Source: Paenibacillus marchantiophytorum (GTDB taxonomy: Bacteria; Bacillota; Bacilli; Paenibacillales; NBRC-103111). From it: a stretch of 49,114 bases of DNA. Under the pieces are notes generated by a model, which ran no database searches, was not told the origin of the DNA, and saw nothing but the letters and a program-made list of their open reading frames with translations. The stretch lies in NCBI RefSeq assembly GCF_014640555.1, contig NZ_BMHE01000051.1:1-49114 (forward strand), in the 5' to 3' direction. This document shows positions 23,543 to 32,110 of the stretch, one piece after another; position 1 is the stretch's first letter, and each line of letters opens with the position of its first letter. Position numbers and translations under genes: made by a program.

Positions 23543-23551
23543 TATTTACAT

Positions 23552-24343
23552 TTAGCTTTTTACTAGATTAGCAGCTAGTATCGGTTTCCCTCTCGGCTTA
23601 TCCCCATGCGCATCAGGCTCAAGCGTAATGGCAATCGTGTCATAATTATTAGGATCGAAGGTATAATATAATCCGCCTGTTCCATTGTATGTCAGGAATG
23701 TTCCTGCATTGACAGGGGTATCTTTCCCTTTGATCAACCAGACTTGATAGGCCTCGTTATTGTTCAGTTCCGGCAATTTTTCTGCTTGGACGAGCAGGTG
23801 TGTGCCTTTTGCGTCAATCACGATCGTAGCTAAGCCCTTCGCTACAATATCTTGCGCGGTGCCGCTCAAGGTGACAACGTCATTGACTTTAACCGCTTCT
23901 GGCGGCCGATCCAGCAATGCGATGCGTAACTTCAAATCCCGGTTATCCTGCTGCAAATGATAACTATAAACACCGAGAATAAGCACGGCAGCTGAAAGTC
24001 CTCCATAAATCCAAGGCTTCCATGGACTTCTCTTGGTACCTCTTCGCTTTCGGCCTACAGCAAATCCACTCTCTACTTCTTTTGGCACCTCTACTTCTTT
24101 TGGCACCTCTACAGAATCATCACTGAAAATATGACCAAGCACGCGTTCCTTCATACCAACGGGAATTTGCACAGGTTCCGCGGCCATCGGCAAAAGGTCG
24201 ACAAGTTCGATAAGCTCGGCCAGTTCAGCGGTACATGCCGCACATTCTTGCAAATGCCTTTCAAATTCAGCCCGCTCTTCCAGGTCTAGTCCACCTACTG
24301 CATACATCTCTAGATTTTCACATCCGTTTGCCGGCTTATTCAT
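23552..24343 (-). CDS. Anti-sigma factor (zinc-finger + RskA type)
   Basis: Membrane anti-sigma factor of 263 residues. N-terminal zinc-binding ZAS domain with His30-x3-Cys34-x2-Cys37 (HLQECAAC), a linker, one transmembrane helix (~105-125, WIYGGLSAAVLILGVYS) and an extracellular RskA domain (YQVWLIKGKDTPVNAGTF, TIAITLEPDAHGDKPRGKP). It should hold the neighbouring ECF sigma factor at the membrane until a signal triggers proteolysis. The linker contains an exact duplicated hexapeptide (VPKEVE VPKEVE) from an 18-bp DNA repeat. It overlaps the sigma gene by 4 bases (ATGA), so the two are translated together. Confidence 0.92.
   Translation of the reverse strand: MNKPANGCENLEMYAVGGLDLEERAEFERHLQECAACTAELAELIELVDLLPMAAEPVQIPVGMKERVLGHIFSDDSVEVPKEVEVPKEVESGFAVGRKRRGTKRSPWKPWIYGGLSAAVLILGVYSYHLQQDNRDLKLRIALLDRPPEAVKVNDVVTLSGTAQDIVAKGLATIVIDAKGTHLLVQAEKLPELNNNEAYQVWLIKGKDTPVNAGTFLTYNGTGGLYYTFDPNNYDTIAITLEPDAHGDKPRGKPILAANLVKS
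24071..24106. repeat. 18-bp exact tandem duplication inside the anti-sigma gene
   Basis: CTCTACTTCTTTTGGCAC occurs twice without spacing (24071-24088, 24089-24106), encoding the repeated Glu-Val-Pro-Lys-Glu-Val segment in the juxtamembrane linker. Probably replication slippage. Confidence 0.9.
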
Positions 24344-24918
24344 CCTTGAAGTTCCTCCTTTCCTACCCCTGCAAGCCGCCCCTTCAATTGCTTCAAGGCC
24401 AGCCTCACTCTGCTTTTCACCGTACCTAACGGAATTGCCTGATTATCGGACACTTCTTGCTGGGTGTAGCCTTGATAATAGATAAGCTCTAGCACTTGCT
24501 TTTGATCGGGATTAAGCTCATGCAGCGCCTCGCGTATTTCTTGCCCTCTCCAGCCATCCAGCGCTGCATCTTCCGTACTTTTGCCCATGTCGGGAATGCG
24601 GCTTAATTGTTCCATATCCGCTGTTTGCCCTGTGGTTCGATTTTGCTTTTTGCGCAGCAAATCGATGGCGATGTTGCGAGATAGCGTAAACATCCAACTG
24701 GTTAGCTTCCCCTGTTCGGCATCGTACCGCTCAGCAGCCTTCCAGATACGCAGGAATAATTCCTGCACCACTTCTTCTGCCATCATCGTATCTTGAACAA
24801 TGCGGTAAGCAAATGCATAGATCGGTTTTTCATACTTCTCATATAGAAATTTGAGCGCATCGGCATCTTTAGCCACGATTTGCCTCATTAGTTCTTGGTC
24901 GGTATTCGTACCATTCAT
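24340..24918 (-). CDS. ECF-type RNA polymerase sigma factor
   Basis: Alternative sigma factor of 192 residues. Region 2 is seen in YAFAYRIVQDTMMAEEVVQE and FLRIWKAAERYDAEQGKLTSW, region 4 in LHELNPDQKQVLELIYYQGY then the HTH QEVSDNQAIPLGTVKSRV. The start at ATG 24918 is set by AAGGGG 7 bases upstream; a much longer in-frame extension reads through a non-protein-like region. It is co-translated with its anti-sigma (4-base overlap), resembling the SigK/RskA arrangement. Its regulon probably includes its own operon and the divergent helical-stalk gene (inference). Confidence 0.93.
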   Translation of the reverse strand: MNGTNTDQELMRQIVAKDADALKFLYEKYEKPIYAFAYRIVQDTMMAEEVVQELFLRIWKAAERYDAEQGKLTSWMFTLSRNIAIDLLRKKQNRTTGQTADMEQLSRIPDMGKSTEDAALDGWRGQEIREALHELNPDQKQVLELIYYQGYTQQEVSDNQAIPLGTVKSRVRLALKQLKGRLAGVGKEELQG

Positions 24919-25007
24919 GAAGGATCCCCTTTCCCAAAGTCTCCTGTCTATTATATACTTCGCAAAATCTCTTGTATTGGATGATATGAAAAAAAACAAA
25001 AATTTGT

Positions 25008-25025
25008 TTGTGATCCTTGTGATCC
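25008..25025. repeat. 9-bp direct repeat in the sigma/stalk intergenic region
   Basis: TTGTGATCC occurs twice in tandem (25008-25016, 25017-25025) in the 178-base divergent promoter region between the sigma factor and the stalk-protein gene; a possible transcription-factor site. Confidence 0.45.
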
Positions 25026-25096
25026 ATATCTGTTTATCCCTCGTTCTATTAACCGAGAGCAACAAACAATCCCCCAATTCAAAGGAGCGAACGATT

Positions 25097-26698
25097 ATGA
25101 AACCTATGATCAAAACATTAGCAACAGCTGCACTGGGCCTTACCCTTATCTTCCCAACAATGGCGAGCGCTCATTCGATTACTGTGAAAAGCGGCGCTGC
25201 CGATTTACGTGTCACTCTGGAAAGCCTGCTCGGTGAGCATGCTGAACTAGCCGTCATCGCGATGCAAAAAGGCATCGACGGCGCTGCTGACTTCAATGAT
25301 GTGGCGGCCGCACTAATCGCTAATGGCGATGATTTATCCAAAGCCGTTGGTTCCGTCTACGGAGCCGATGCCGGCAAGGCGTTCAGCGGACTATGGAACA
25401 CGCACATCGGATTTTTCGTAGATTATGTTACTGCTACTGCCAAAAAGGATGAAGCAGGTCGTGCCGCAGCCTTAGATAAGCTAGCCAAATATGGCCCTGA
25501 TTTCGGTGCGTTCCTCGAAAGCGCTAATCCAAACCTCAAAGCAGCTGACGTCGCTGAAGGCTTGAAAGCTCATGTCAGTCAGTTAATCACCGCCTTTGAT
25601 GACTATGTGAACAAAGACTACACGGGTGCTTACAAAAGCGAACGCGAAGCTTATGCCCATATGGTGCATTTCGGACAAATTCTAGCAGACGCAATTGTGA
25701 AACAGTACCCGGACAAATTCACGAATGTAGGAGCTTCCGCTGCTTCCGTCAATCTCCGCTCAGGTTTGGACCGCTTGCTAAGCGAGCATGGGGGTTTAGC
25801 CGTTCTAGCTATGCAGAAGGGAATCAATGGAGCTCCTGATTTTGATGCGGCAGCTGGCGCACTTCTTGCGAACAGCGATGATTTAAGTGCGGCCATCACG
25901 TCTATCTATGGAGATGACGCAGGCAAAGCATTCAAAGGTTTGTGGAACACACACATTGGCTTTTTCGTGGATTATGTGAAAGCAACAGCAGCCAAAGATG
26001 AAACCAAACGCAAAGAAACCCTGGATAAACTAAACCAATACGGAACCGATTTCGGTGCCTTCCTAGAGGGAGCCAATCCGAATAACTTCAAAACAGCTGA
26101 TATCGCAGCTGCCCTGAAGCCTCACGTCGCTCAATTAATTAGTGCGTTCGATAATTACGTCAATAAAGACTACGCCAAAACCTATGCAAGCACGCGTGAA
26201 GCCTACGCGCATATGGCCCATACTGGCGATTATTTAGCTGGAGGAATCGTCGCTCAATTCCAAGATAAATTCCATGACCCTAAAGCGCCTGCCGCGATGG
26301 ATATGAAAATATGGATGAAAATTGGCAGCAGCGATTTTACGATTAACGACAAAATAACAAAAATGGATACTGCGCCATTCATGTGGGAAAGCAACACCTA
26401 TGTACCTCTGCGCTTCCTGGCTGAAGGCATCGGCGCTGTCGTAACTTGGGATCAAGCCTCCCAAACAGCATGGGTCAAAGCAGGAAACGATACCTTAACA
26501 TTCTGGGTTGGCAAAGACTATATGGAAGTGAATGGCGTGAAAAAGGAAATCGGCGCTGGTGTCGTCCTGAAAGACGGCCGCACACAAGTTCCGCTTCGCT
26601 TCATCACTGAATTATTGGGATGGAATGTTCAATGGAGTGAAGCAGACTGGTCCATCACATTGACCAAGGCTATGGCTATGAGCACACACACGCATTAA
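25097..26698 (+). CDS. Secreted stalk-domain protein with duplicated helical domain
   Basis: A 533-residue exported protein. Signal peptide (~1-25, LATAALGLTLIFPTMASA), then two homologous ~172-residue all-helical repeats (~37-208 and ~219-393) sharing LLGEHAEL/LLSEHGGL, LAVxAMQKGI, AGKAF-GLWNTHIGFFVDYV and EAYAHM. Each keeps His at equivalent positions (48/231, 103/286 and others). A stalk ('copper amine oxidase N-terminal') domain pair follows (VPLRFLAEGIGAVVTWD, VPLRFITELLGWNVQW), ending in a Met/His tail (AMAMSTHTH). The His-containing helices could bind metal or heme; unproven. AAAGGAGCG precedes ATG 25097; a longer frame from 24851 has no ribosome site. It is divergent from the sigma/anti-sigma pair, so a likely target. 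Confidence 0.88.
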   Translation: MKPMIKTLATAALGLTLIFPTMASAHSITVKSGAADLRVTLESLLGEHAELAVIAMQKGIDGAADFNDVAAALIANGDDLSKAVGSVYGADAGKAFSGLWNTHIGFFVDYVTATAKKDEAGRAAALDKLAKYGPDFGAFLESANPNLKAADVAEGLKAHVSQLITAFDDYVNKDYTGAYKSEREAYAHMVHFGQILADAIVKQYPDKFTNVGASAASVNLRSGLDRLLSEHGGLAVLAMQKGINGAPDFDAAAGALLANSDDLSAAITSIYGDDAGKAFKGLWNTHIGFFVDYVKATAAKDETKRKETLDKLNQYGTDFGAFLEGANPNNFKTADIAAALKPHVAQLISAFDNYVNKDYAKTYASTREAYAHMAHTGDYLAGGIVAQFQDKFHDPKAPAAMDMKIWMKIGSSDFTINDKITKMDTAPFMWESNTYVPLRFLAEGIGAVVTWDQASQTAWVKAGNDTLTFWVGKDYMEVNGVKKEIGAGVVLKDGRTQVPLRFITELLGWNVQWSEADWSITLTKAMAMSTHTH

Positions 26699-26704
26699 AT
26701 GATC

Positions 26705-26744
26705 AAAAAGCCGCAACCGAGTTGAACTCTGGTTGCGGCTTTTT
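26705..26744. terminator. Bidirectional terminator
   Basis: AAAAAGCCGCAACC and GGTTGCGGCTTTTT pair around a 12-base loop between the stalk gene (+) and moeA (-); T-runs on both strands. Confidence 0.88.
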
Positions 26745-26766
26745 GCTGTGAAGAACGATCAGCCCT

Positions 26767-28029
26767 TCACACAATAGGGTAAACAATAACGGGCTCTTCG
26801 CGATGGAACCCTTTGCCGCCTGCCGGCAAATAGATCAAGCAATCCGCGTCTTTAATCGATACCATAATACTCGATTTATCAATACCGGAAGGCTTAACCC
26901 GCAAGCAGCCGTTCTCAACATGCGTAATCCCTCTGACATATCGAGGATAGGCAGAACCTTTGTCGTAATCCACGTCTAGAAAGGCTGATATGGCTTCTGG
27001 GTAAGGTTCCCTTGAGCCTGCCATCGCTTTGATCAGCGGTTTGGCGAACAGCTCAAAGCCAACGAAAGATGCGCCTGGATTCCCCGATAAAGCAAGCAGC
27101 AGCCGATTGTTCCACACAGCCGCGCTCGTTGGCGTACCTGGCCGCATTGCGACTTTATTGAAGAGCAATTTGCCATCGAACCGCCCAAAAACATCTACTA
27201 GCACGTCGTAGTCCCCTACAGAAACACCACCGGAAGTTAAGACCAAATCCACATCGGCAAGGGCGTCCCGCAGAGCGGATTCCACCTCTCCTGCGTCATC
27301 AGAGAGAGCTTGCATAATAACGGGGCTTCCGCCTGCCGCTTCCACTTGCGCGGCTAACATATAACTGTTGCTGTTGCGAATACGTCCCGGCTGCAGCTGA
27401 TCCCCCACATTCAACAACTCTGATCCTGTCGAGAAAATGCCCACTCGCGGCCTTCGATAAACAGCTACAACGGAGTAGCCGAAAGTTGCCAATATCGCGG
27501 CTTCTCCTGGACCTATTCTTGTTCCTTGCGCTAGCAATAAGTCTCCAAAACCGATTTCACCTGCGATTGGCGTAATATTACTGCCTGCTGGAACGTTCTT
27601 TTTGATACAGACAGATGTATGATGCCCGCCTTCCTCTCGACATGAATCCGTCATCTCCAGCATGACTACCGCATCAGCTCCGCCTGGAACAGGAGCCCCT
27701 GTCATGATCCGTGAGGCCAGTCCAGATTGAATCGTTAGCTTGGGTATGGTACCACTGGGGATTCGCTCTATGACCCGCAAGCTGATAGGATTCTCTGGCG
27801 ATGCTTGTTGGATATCCGCTGAGCACACCGCGTAGCCATCAACACCTGATCGACGAAAATGTGGAACAGCATGATCTGCGTAGATATCAAGTGCCAGCCT
27901 TCTCCCAAAAGATGAAGACAGTGGAACAGACTCCGGATTCGTGAGAATCACATGCTCATACAGCAGGCTTCGAGCTTCATCTACAGCAATAACCTTTCGC
28001 CCGAACTTTAGCTTCGTATCGCTGTTCAC
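26767..28029 (-). CDS. moeA: Molybdopterin molybdotransferase
   Basis: MoeA inserts molybdenum into adenylated molybdopterin in the last step of molybdenum-cofactor synthesis. Signature blocks are seen: AVPHFRRSGVDGYAV, GAPVPGGADAVVMLEM, RPRVGIFSTGSELLNVGD, GRIRNSNSYML, VLTSGGVSVGDYD and MRPGTPTSAAVWNN followed by LSGNPGASFVGFE. 420 residues is normal. GTG 28029, with AGGAGG about 12 bases upstream. Last gene of the cofactor cluster, 25 bases after moaA. Confidence 0.95.
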   Translation of the reverse strand: MNSDTKLKFGRKVIAVDEARSLLYEHVILTNPESVPLSSSFGRRLALDIYADHAVPHFRRSGVDGYAVCSADIQQASPENPISLRVIERIPSGTIPKLTIQSGLASRIMTGAPVPGGADAVVMLEMTDSCREEGGHHTSVCIKKNVPAGSNITPIAGEIGFGDLLLAQGTRIGPGEAAILATFGYSVVAVYRRPRVGIFSTGSELLNVGDQLQPGRIRNSNSYMLAAQVEAAGGSPVIMQALSDDAGEVESALRDALADVDLVLTSGGVSVGDYDVLVDVFGRFDGKLLFNKVAMRPGTPTSAAVWNNRLLLALSGNPGASFVGFELFAKPLIKAMAGSREPYPEAISAFLDVDYDKGSAYPRYVRGITHVENGCLRVKPSGIDKSSIMVSIKDADCLIYLPAGGKGFHREEPVIVYPIV

Positions 28030-28054
28030 GACCTTCTGTTCCTCCTAGGCTAGA

Positions 28055-29059
28055 TTAGCCACCAATTTGCGACATCCGGCGAAGTGTTGGGGTATGCGAC
28101 TGTTCCTCATTCATCAACGCCTGCGCCATCTCATGATTTTGCGGTTTAATATCGAGCGCTCGGAAAAATAGTTCTTCCACCGCTTCATCATTGCCAATAT
28201 ATTTGCGAACATTAAATTCATCAGACCAATACAAACATGGTTTCACATTGCCATCTGCCGTTATCCGCAGACGATTGCAGGTCTCACAGAAATGATCGCT
28301 GATCGGATGAATGAGACCAAATGAACCAAGAGCGCCTTCAATGCGGTAATTCTGAGCAGGTCCATTCCCATAAACAGCATCGGATGCTGCAGCATGCCAG
28401 CCTTTTTCCTTGCAGCGATCCAAAACCGTGGTCAAGGACAAATAACGACTTTTCCAATTCTCATCCTGATGACCGATCGGCATGTATTCAATGAAACGAA
28501 CCTGAATAGGACGATCTATTGTCATTTGTAAGAAATCTTCAATTTCATCATCATTAATGCCCTTCATCAAGACAACATTTAGCTTAATCGGCGTAATTCC
28601 AACACGGTATGCCTCCTCAATACTAGCAAGGACGCGGCGAATATCGCCACCTCTGGTAATTAAGGAGAACCGATCCGCTTTCAATGAATCCAAACTAATA
28701 TTTACACGGGTTAAACCTGCAGCGCGCAGCTTCTCAGCTCGTGAAGCAAAGTATATCCCATTCGTAGTCAACGCAATATCTTCAATACCGGGAATTGGAG
28801 AAAGCATGCCGATCAGTTGCTCCAGGTTTTTACGCACGAGCGGCTCGCCACCCGTCAACCTCAGTTTGCGAACACCCAGTCCTGCAAGCACGCGGACAAC
28901 ATCGGTAATCTCCTCAAAAGTCATAAGCTTCTCATCAGGTTCAAATTCCATACCTTCTTCAGGCATACAGTAGACACAACGAAGATTGCAGCGATCTGTG
29001 ACAGAAATACGCAAGTAATCATGCATGCGTCCGAACCGATCCATTAGCTGCTTAGGCAT
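28055..29059 (-). CDS. moaA: GTP 3',8-cyclase (MoaA, radical SAM)
   Basis: Radical-SAM enzyme that, with MoaC, turns GTP into cyclic pyranopterin monophosphate, the first step of molybdenum-cofactor synthesis. N-terminal cluster cysteines 24, 28 and 31 (CNLRCVYC), the SAM-binding LRLTGGEPLVRKN, and the second cluster CETCNRLRITADGNVKPC in the C-terminal part. The C-terminus ends in GG, needed for activity in characterised MoaA. 334 residues. AGAAGGTG lies 9 bases before ATG 29059. Confidence 0.96.
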   Translation of the reverse strand: MPKQLMDRFGRMHDYLRISVTDRCNLRCVYCMPEEGMEFEPDEKLMTFEEITDVVRVLAGLGVRKLRLTGGEPLVRKNLEQLIGMLSPIPGIEDIALTTNGIYFASRAEKLRAAGLTRVNISLDSLKADRFSLITRGGDIRRVLASIEEAYRVGITPIKLNVVLMKGINDDEIEDFLQMTIDRPIQVRFIEYMPIGHQDENWKSRYLSLTTVLDRCKEKGWHAAASDAVYGNGPAQNYRIEGALGSFGLIHPISDHFCETCNRLRITADGNVKPCLYWSDEFNVRKYIGNDEAVEELFFRALDIKPQNHEMAQALMNEEQSHTPTLRRMSQIGG

Positions 29060-29141
29060 AGGAGTTCACCTTCTCTCTTTAACCATTATGGCATATTTCC
29101 TAACAAAAACCTAGATTCCATCATAGATTCATCTTTTGTAT

Positions 29142-29759
29142 TCATGGTGATGATAGATTAACTAACATATTCTCATATTCTTCAGGTGTGTTTATATTCG
29201 CAGCAAAATGAGGCGCTATATGATGCGAATCAAAAAATTCCTCTTCCACAGGCTGCCAGTCAATATGATCCAACAAGCCCATCAAACGAAACTTCTCCTG
29301 CTTCAGCAGCAGTTCCGCCTCTGATCCAATCAATCGTGTATATACAGCGTGAAGCGGATGAGTACGTCCTTCAATAACTGGAACGACGGCATCCACGTTC
29401 GCTTCCTGACATAATTTCCCCATAGCTTGAGCCGCTTGAGCTGAAATAAAAGGCATATCACAGCCAACAATCCACATAAGAGGTTCCGTCGCCGCAAGCG
29501 AAGCTGCATGAATACCGCTTAAAGGGCCCTGTTGAACATAAAAGTCCTTGATGCACTGCACATCCACATCGGGACTCTTCTCGATCCAAGGTAGCAGCTT
29601 CTCAGGCTCATTAGAGACAAGAATGATCTGCTTGCAAATTTTCTTCATTTCATTCAATTGCTTAATGATGAGGGGCTGACCTTGTATGGGCAAAAGAGCT
29701 TTGAGCTTCCCACCCATCCGGCGATTGAGTCCTCCTGCGAGAATAACGCCTGTAATCAT
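29142..29759 (-). CDS. mobA: Molybdenum cofactor guanylyltransferase
   Basis: MobA attaches GMP to molybdopterin to make the dinucleotide (MGD) form used by DMSO-reductase-type enzymes. Nucleotidyltransferase motifs: VILAGGLNRRMGGKLKALLP at the N-terminus (GTP binding), WIVGCDMPFIS (metal-binding Asp) and INTPEEYENM near the end. Start at ATG 29759, overlapping the MOSC stop as ATGA and preceded by GGAG; a longer frame to 29801 would run inside the MOSC gene. 205 residues. Confidence 0.9.
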   Translation of the reverse strand: MITGVILAGGLNRRMGGKLKALLPIQGQPLIIKQLNEMKKICKQIILVSNEPEKLLPWIEKSPDVDVQCIKDFYVQQGPLSGIHAASLAATEPLMWIVGCDMPFISAQAAQAMGKLCQEANVDAVVPVIEGRTHPLHAVYTRLIGSEAELLLKQEKFRLMGLLDHIDWQPVEEEFFDSHHIAPHFAANINTPEEYENMLVNLSSP

Positions 29760-30400
29760 GCTTGGAGCTCCACCAGCCTTTTGAGAAAAGATTGCTTCCA
29801 ACTTGCTGATAGAGCAGGCAGCTCCGCTATACGTCCAATCGCTTCTGCGTTTGTCTTTTCTTTATATTTGATTTGATTGGCATATGCAATGGTAATTCCT
29901 TCTTTATCCTTACTAATCAGTTTTACTGCCGAATCTTTGTCCAGCCTGCCTTCAACTAATACTCTGAAATAGTAGCCGGTGTAGCCAGTCTCTTGCATCT
30001 GCAAAGGTGCAGTGCCCAAATCAAGCCGTTTGGCCAGTTTATGACAAGGTTGACGAGGCTGCGTAATCTGAACGACAACTTCACCGATCGCGAACGTGTC
30101 ACCAATACAGACTTCCGTTTCGAGCAAACCTCGTACCGTTAAGTTTTCGCCGAACGTGCCCGCTTCCAGCTTCTTGCCCAGCTCCTGCTCCCAGAACGCA
30201 TAATGTTCTTCAGGATATGCGCATAGCGCTTTATCAGGCCCGCCATGCACAGACAAATCAGCCTGTCCATCGCCCTCTGCTTGCACTTTGGATACAAACA
30301 AAGATGAGCTGACCGGGGATTTGAAAATACCCGTGATCAGCTCTTTTCCTTGCACCTGTATGACTTGGGGTAAACCAACATTTAACGATACAATTTCCAT
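29756..30400 (-). CDS. MOSC-domain protein (YiiM-like)
   Basis: MOSC domains bind molybdenum cofactor and a sulfur carrier; YiiM-type proteins reduce N-hydroxylated compounds. Seen here: DLSVHGGPDKALCAYPEEHY, GTFGENLTVRGLLE, and the cofactor-related Cys of ITQPRQPCHKLAKRLD, then GYTGYYFRVLVEG. A C-terminal helical extension (~165-214) follows. ATG 30400, with AGGGG 8 bases upstream; a TTG two codons earlier is less likely. It is translated together with mobA (4-base overlap). Confidence 0.9.
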   Translation of the reverse strand: MEIVSLNVGLPQVIQVQGKELITGIFKSPVSSSLFVSKVQAEGDGQADLSVHGGPDKALCAYPEEHYAFWEQELGKKLEAGTFGENLTVRGLLETEVCIGDTFAIGEVVVQITQPRQPCHKLAKRLDLGTAPLQMQETGYTGYYFRVLVEGRLDKDSAVKLISKDKEGITIAYANQIKYKEKTNAEAIGRIAELPALSASWKQSFLKRLVELQA

Positions 30401-30439
30401 GACCAATTCCCCTCATTTCCAAGCTAGCTTCTTAGTCTT

Positions 30440-30468
30440 ACTATACCAAAAAGCGCTCGGAAAGTCAG
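30440..30468 (-). promoter_or_regulatory. Promoter of the MOSC-mobA unit
   Basis: CTGACT (30463-30468), a 17-base spacer and TATAGT (30440-30445) on the minus strand, within the 96-base gap after the molybdopterin-oxidoreductase gene; suggests separate transcription. Confidence 0.5.
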
Positions 30469-30496
30469 GCCTATCCTTACTTCTATCGCAGCCTTG

Positions 30497-31807
30497 CTAA
30501 GCCTTCGAAGCATCTACCCATGCGTCGTTATCGTAACCTCTAACTTCCCAATATCCCATATGTTCCTTCTCAATCAGCTCGATGGCTTGCAGCCATTTGA
30601 CCGATTTATAGGCATACATCTGAGGAACAATGAGTCTGACAGGACCGCCCAGTTTCTGAGGAATGGGTTTCCCGTCCATCATCACAGCAACCATGATATC
30701 ATCTCCGTTTGCTTGATCCAGAGATAGAGCATCCGTATACACCTTGTCTCCGGAGTAGAACTTCACAAATTTCGCTTTGGATTGGACCCCCGCTGCGGCC
30801 AGCAATTGTTTGAGCGGAATACCTTCCCATGTACACTTATATACGGACCATCCCGTTACACAATGGAAATCGCTCACTTGTACCGTTCGTTTCATCTTCA
30901 GGAACTCTTCCCAATTCCACGTATTGGGCTGATCAACAAGACCGGATATGGCAAATTTCCACGAATCCGAGGAAAAAGCCGGAATTTCCGTCACCGTATA
31001 AATACGGAAATTCCCCTTCGCCCCTCCGCCGACCACAGCGGCGGAGTCCGGCAATGGCGCAGGCGGCGGCAGCATCTTATTGCCGTCGCTGGCGATATAC
31101 TCGGCGGTCGTTGACCCGCCGGTATCAAATGCGCCTTTTATCCACCGATAAAAGGCGGGGCCTACCGCGATCACGAGCAGCACCCCTGCGACTAGTCGCA
31201 GGAACGATGCGCGTGTGATCGGCGACTCCTTCAGCGCGGCGATCACCGCCTGCGCTGCAGAGCGCTTCTCCGTGGCGTCCTCCGCCGCCGCGGGTGTGGG
31301 CTTCGCCGCTGGGGGCGGCGCGGCTTTGGCAGCGGCTTGGTCCAGCCGCTGTTGGCGCTTAAGCCATCGGCTTCGCGAGATGGCGTGGTACAGGGCATAC
31401 GGCACTCCGACCCAGGTGAGCAGGTCATGCACGAAGAGTGCCGTATTGTTCAGAGCTGGTGGCAGATGCCGGAACTGCCACAGAATCACACCGGAAGCAG
31501 CCCAGCCAACCAGCAGCGCGAGCACGAACACCAGATTCGCGCGTTGATTGCGCCGCGCGCGAATCTGGTGCCAATGCTTCCGAATCATTGGCGCATACAG
31601 CGCGATGAGTACAATCGAAGCGACGCCCAAATAAATATGAAGCTGCTTCAACGTCACCCGCAGACTCCCGAGTTCTCCCCGAACAGCCCCAATACTCAGC
31701 ACAATGCCTGTAACCGTCAGAAGCAGCACAATCCAAGCATTCCAGCTATGTATCGAATTTAATCGCTTTCCAAAAGATTGCTTCAACCAGCCTCTTTTCG
31801 TATCCAC
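30497..31807 (-). CDS. Membrane cytochrome-like / sulfite-oxidase-type molybdopterin fusion
   Basis: A 436-residue fusion. The N-terminal half has about four transmembrane helices (WIVLLLTVTGIVLSIGAV, ASIVLIALYAPMI, LVFVLALLVGWAASGVIL, LVAGVLLVIAVG) with His in membrane-adjacent segments (HSWNAW, LHIYLG, HDLLTWVGVPYALYH), as in diheme cytochrome b. An Ala/Pro-rich charged linker leads to a sulfite-oxidase-type molybdopterin domain (~265-436) with the Mo-ligand Cys in VSDFHCVTGWSVYKCTWEG. Electrons could pass to the membrane in one chain, unlike MsrPQ, which uses two. Start GTG 31807 (AAAGGA 9 bases upstream) rather than TTG 31828. The neighbouring Moco genes fit. Confidence 0.85.
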   Translation of the reverse strand: MDTKRGWLKQSFGKRLNSIHSWNAWIVLLLTVTGIVLSIGAVRGELGSLRVTLKQLHIYLGVASIVLIALYAPMIRKHWHQIRARRNQRANLVFVLALLVGWAASGVILWQFRHLPPALNNTALFVHDLLTWVGVPYALYHAISRSRWLKRQQRLDQAAAKAAPPPAAKPTPAAAEDATEKRSAAQAVIAALKESPITRASFLRLVAGVLLVIAVGPAFYRWIKGAFDTGGSTTAEYIASDGNKMLPPPAPLPDSAAVVGGGAKGNFRIYTVTEIPAFSSDSWKFAISGLVDQPNTWNWEEFLKMKRTVQVSDFHCVTGWSVYKCTWEGIPLKQLLAAAGVQSKAKFVKFYSGDKVYTDALSLDQANGDDIMVAVMMDGKPIPQKLGGPVRLIVPQMYAYKSVKWLQAIELIEKEHMGYWEVRGYDNDAWVDASKA

Positions 31808-32031
31808 ACGCTCACATCCTTTATCCAAACTGCCTGTTTACTCTAATCATAACGTATAAATATTAAAAAAGGCTTACAAACCTACGAATATTTAAGTTCT
31901 TAAATATGATTGGAAATTTCGATAGCAGTTCTACTGGATATTTTCCAGTTGCCCGCTTCATCTATAAGCTGGAATGAACAACCTACTGTTCGGATTCCAA
32001 TAGGTTAAATTATATTACTTCACTATTGCCA

Positions 32032-32048
32032 CTATCCCCTTGACTCAG
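32032..32048 (-). repeat. Inverted partial copy of the 45-bp array unit
   Basis: On the minus strand CTGAGTCAAGGGGATAG matches the 3' part of the last array unit (CTGAGCCAAGGGGATAG) with one change, in the opposite direction, 60 bases left of the array. Confidence 0.4.
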
Positions 32049-32110
32049 AACCCTCACAGCATCTCCTATCCTAGGGTATAGTTTGCCCCAAAACGGATTG
32101 ATCACAACCT

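Noticed and set aside
29060..29141. Moco riboswitch upstream of moaA
   Set aside because: The 82-base leader is too short and lacks the conserved moco-RNA stems.
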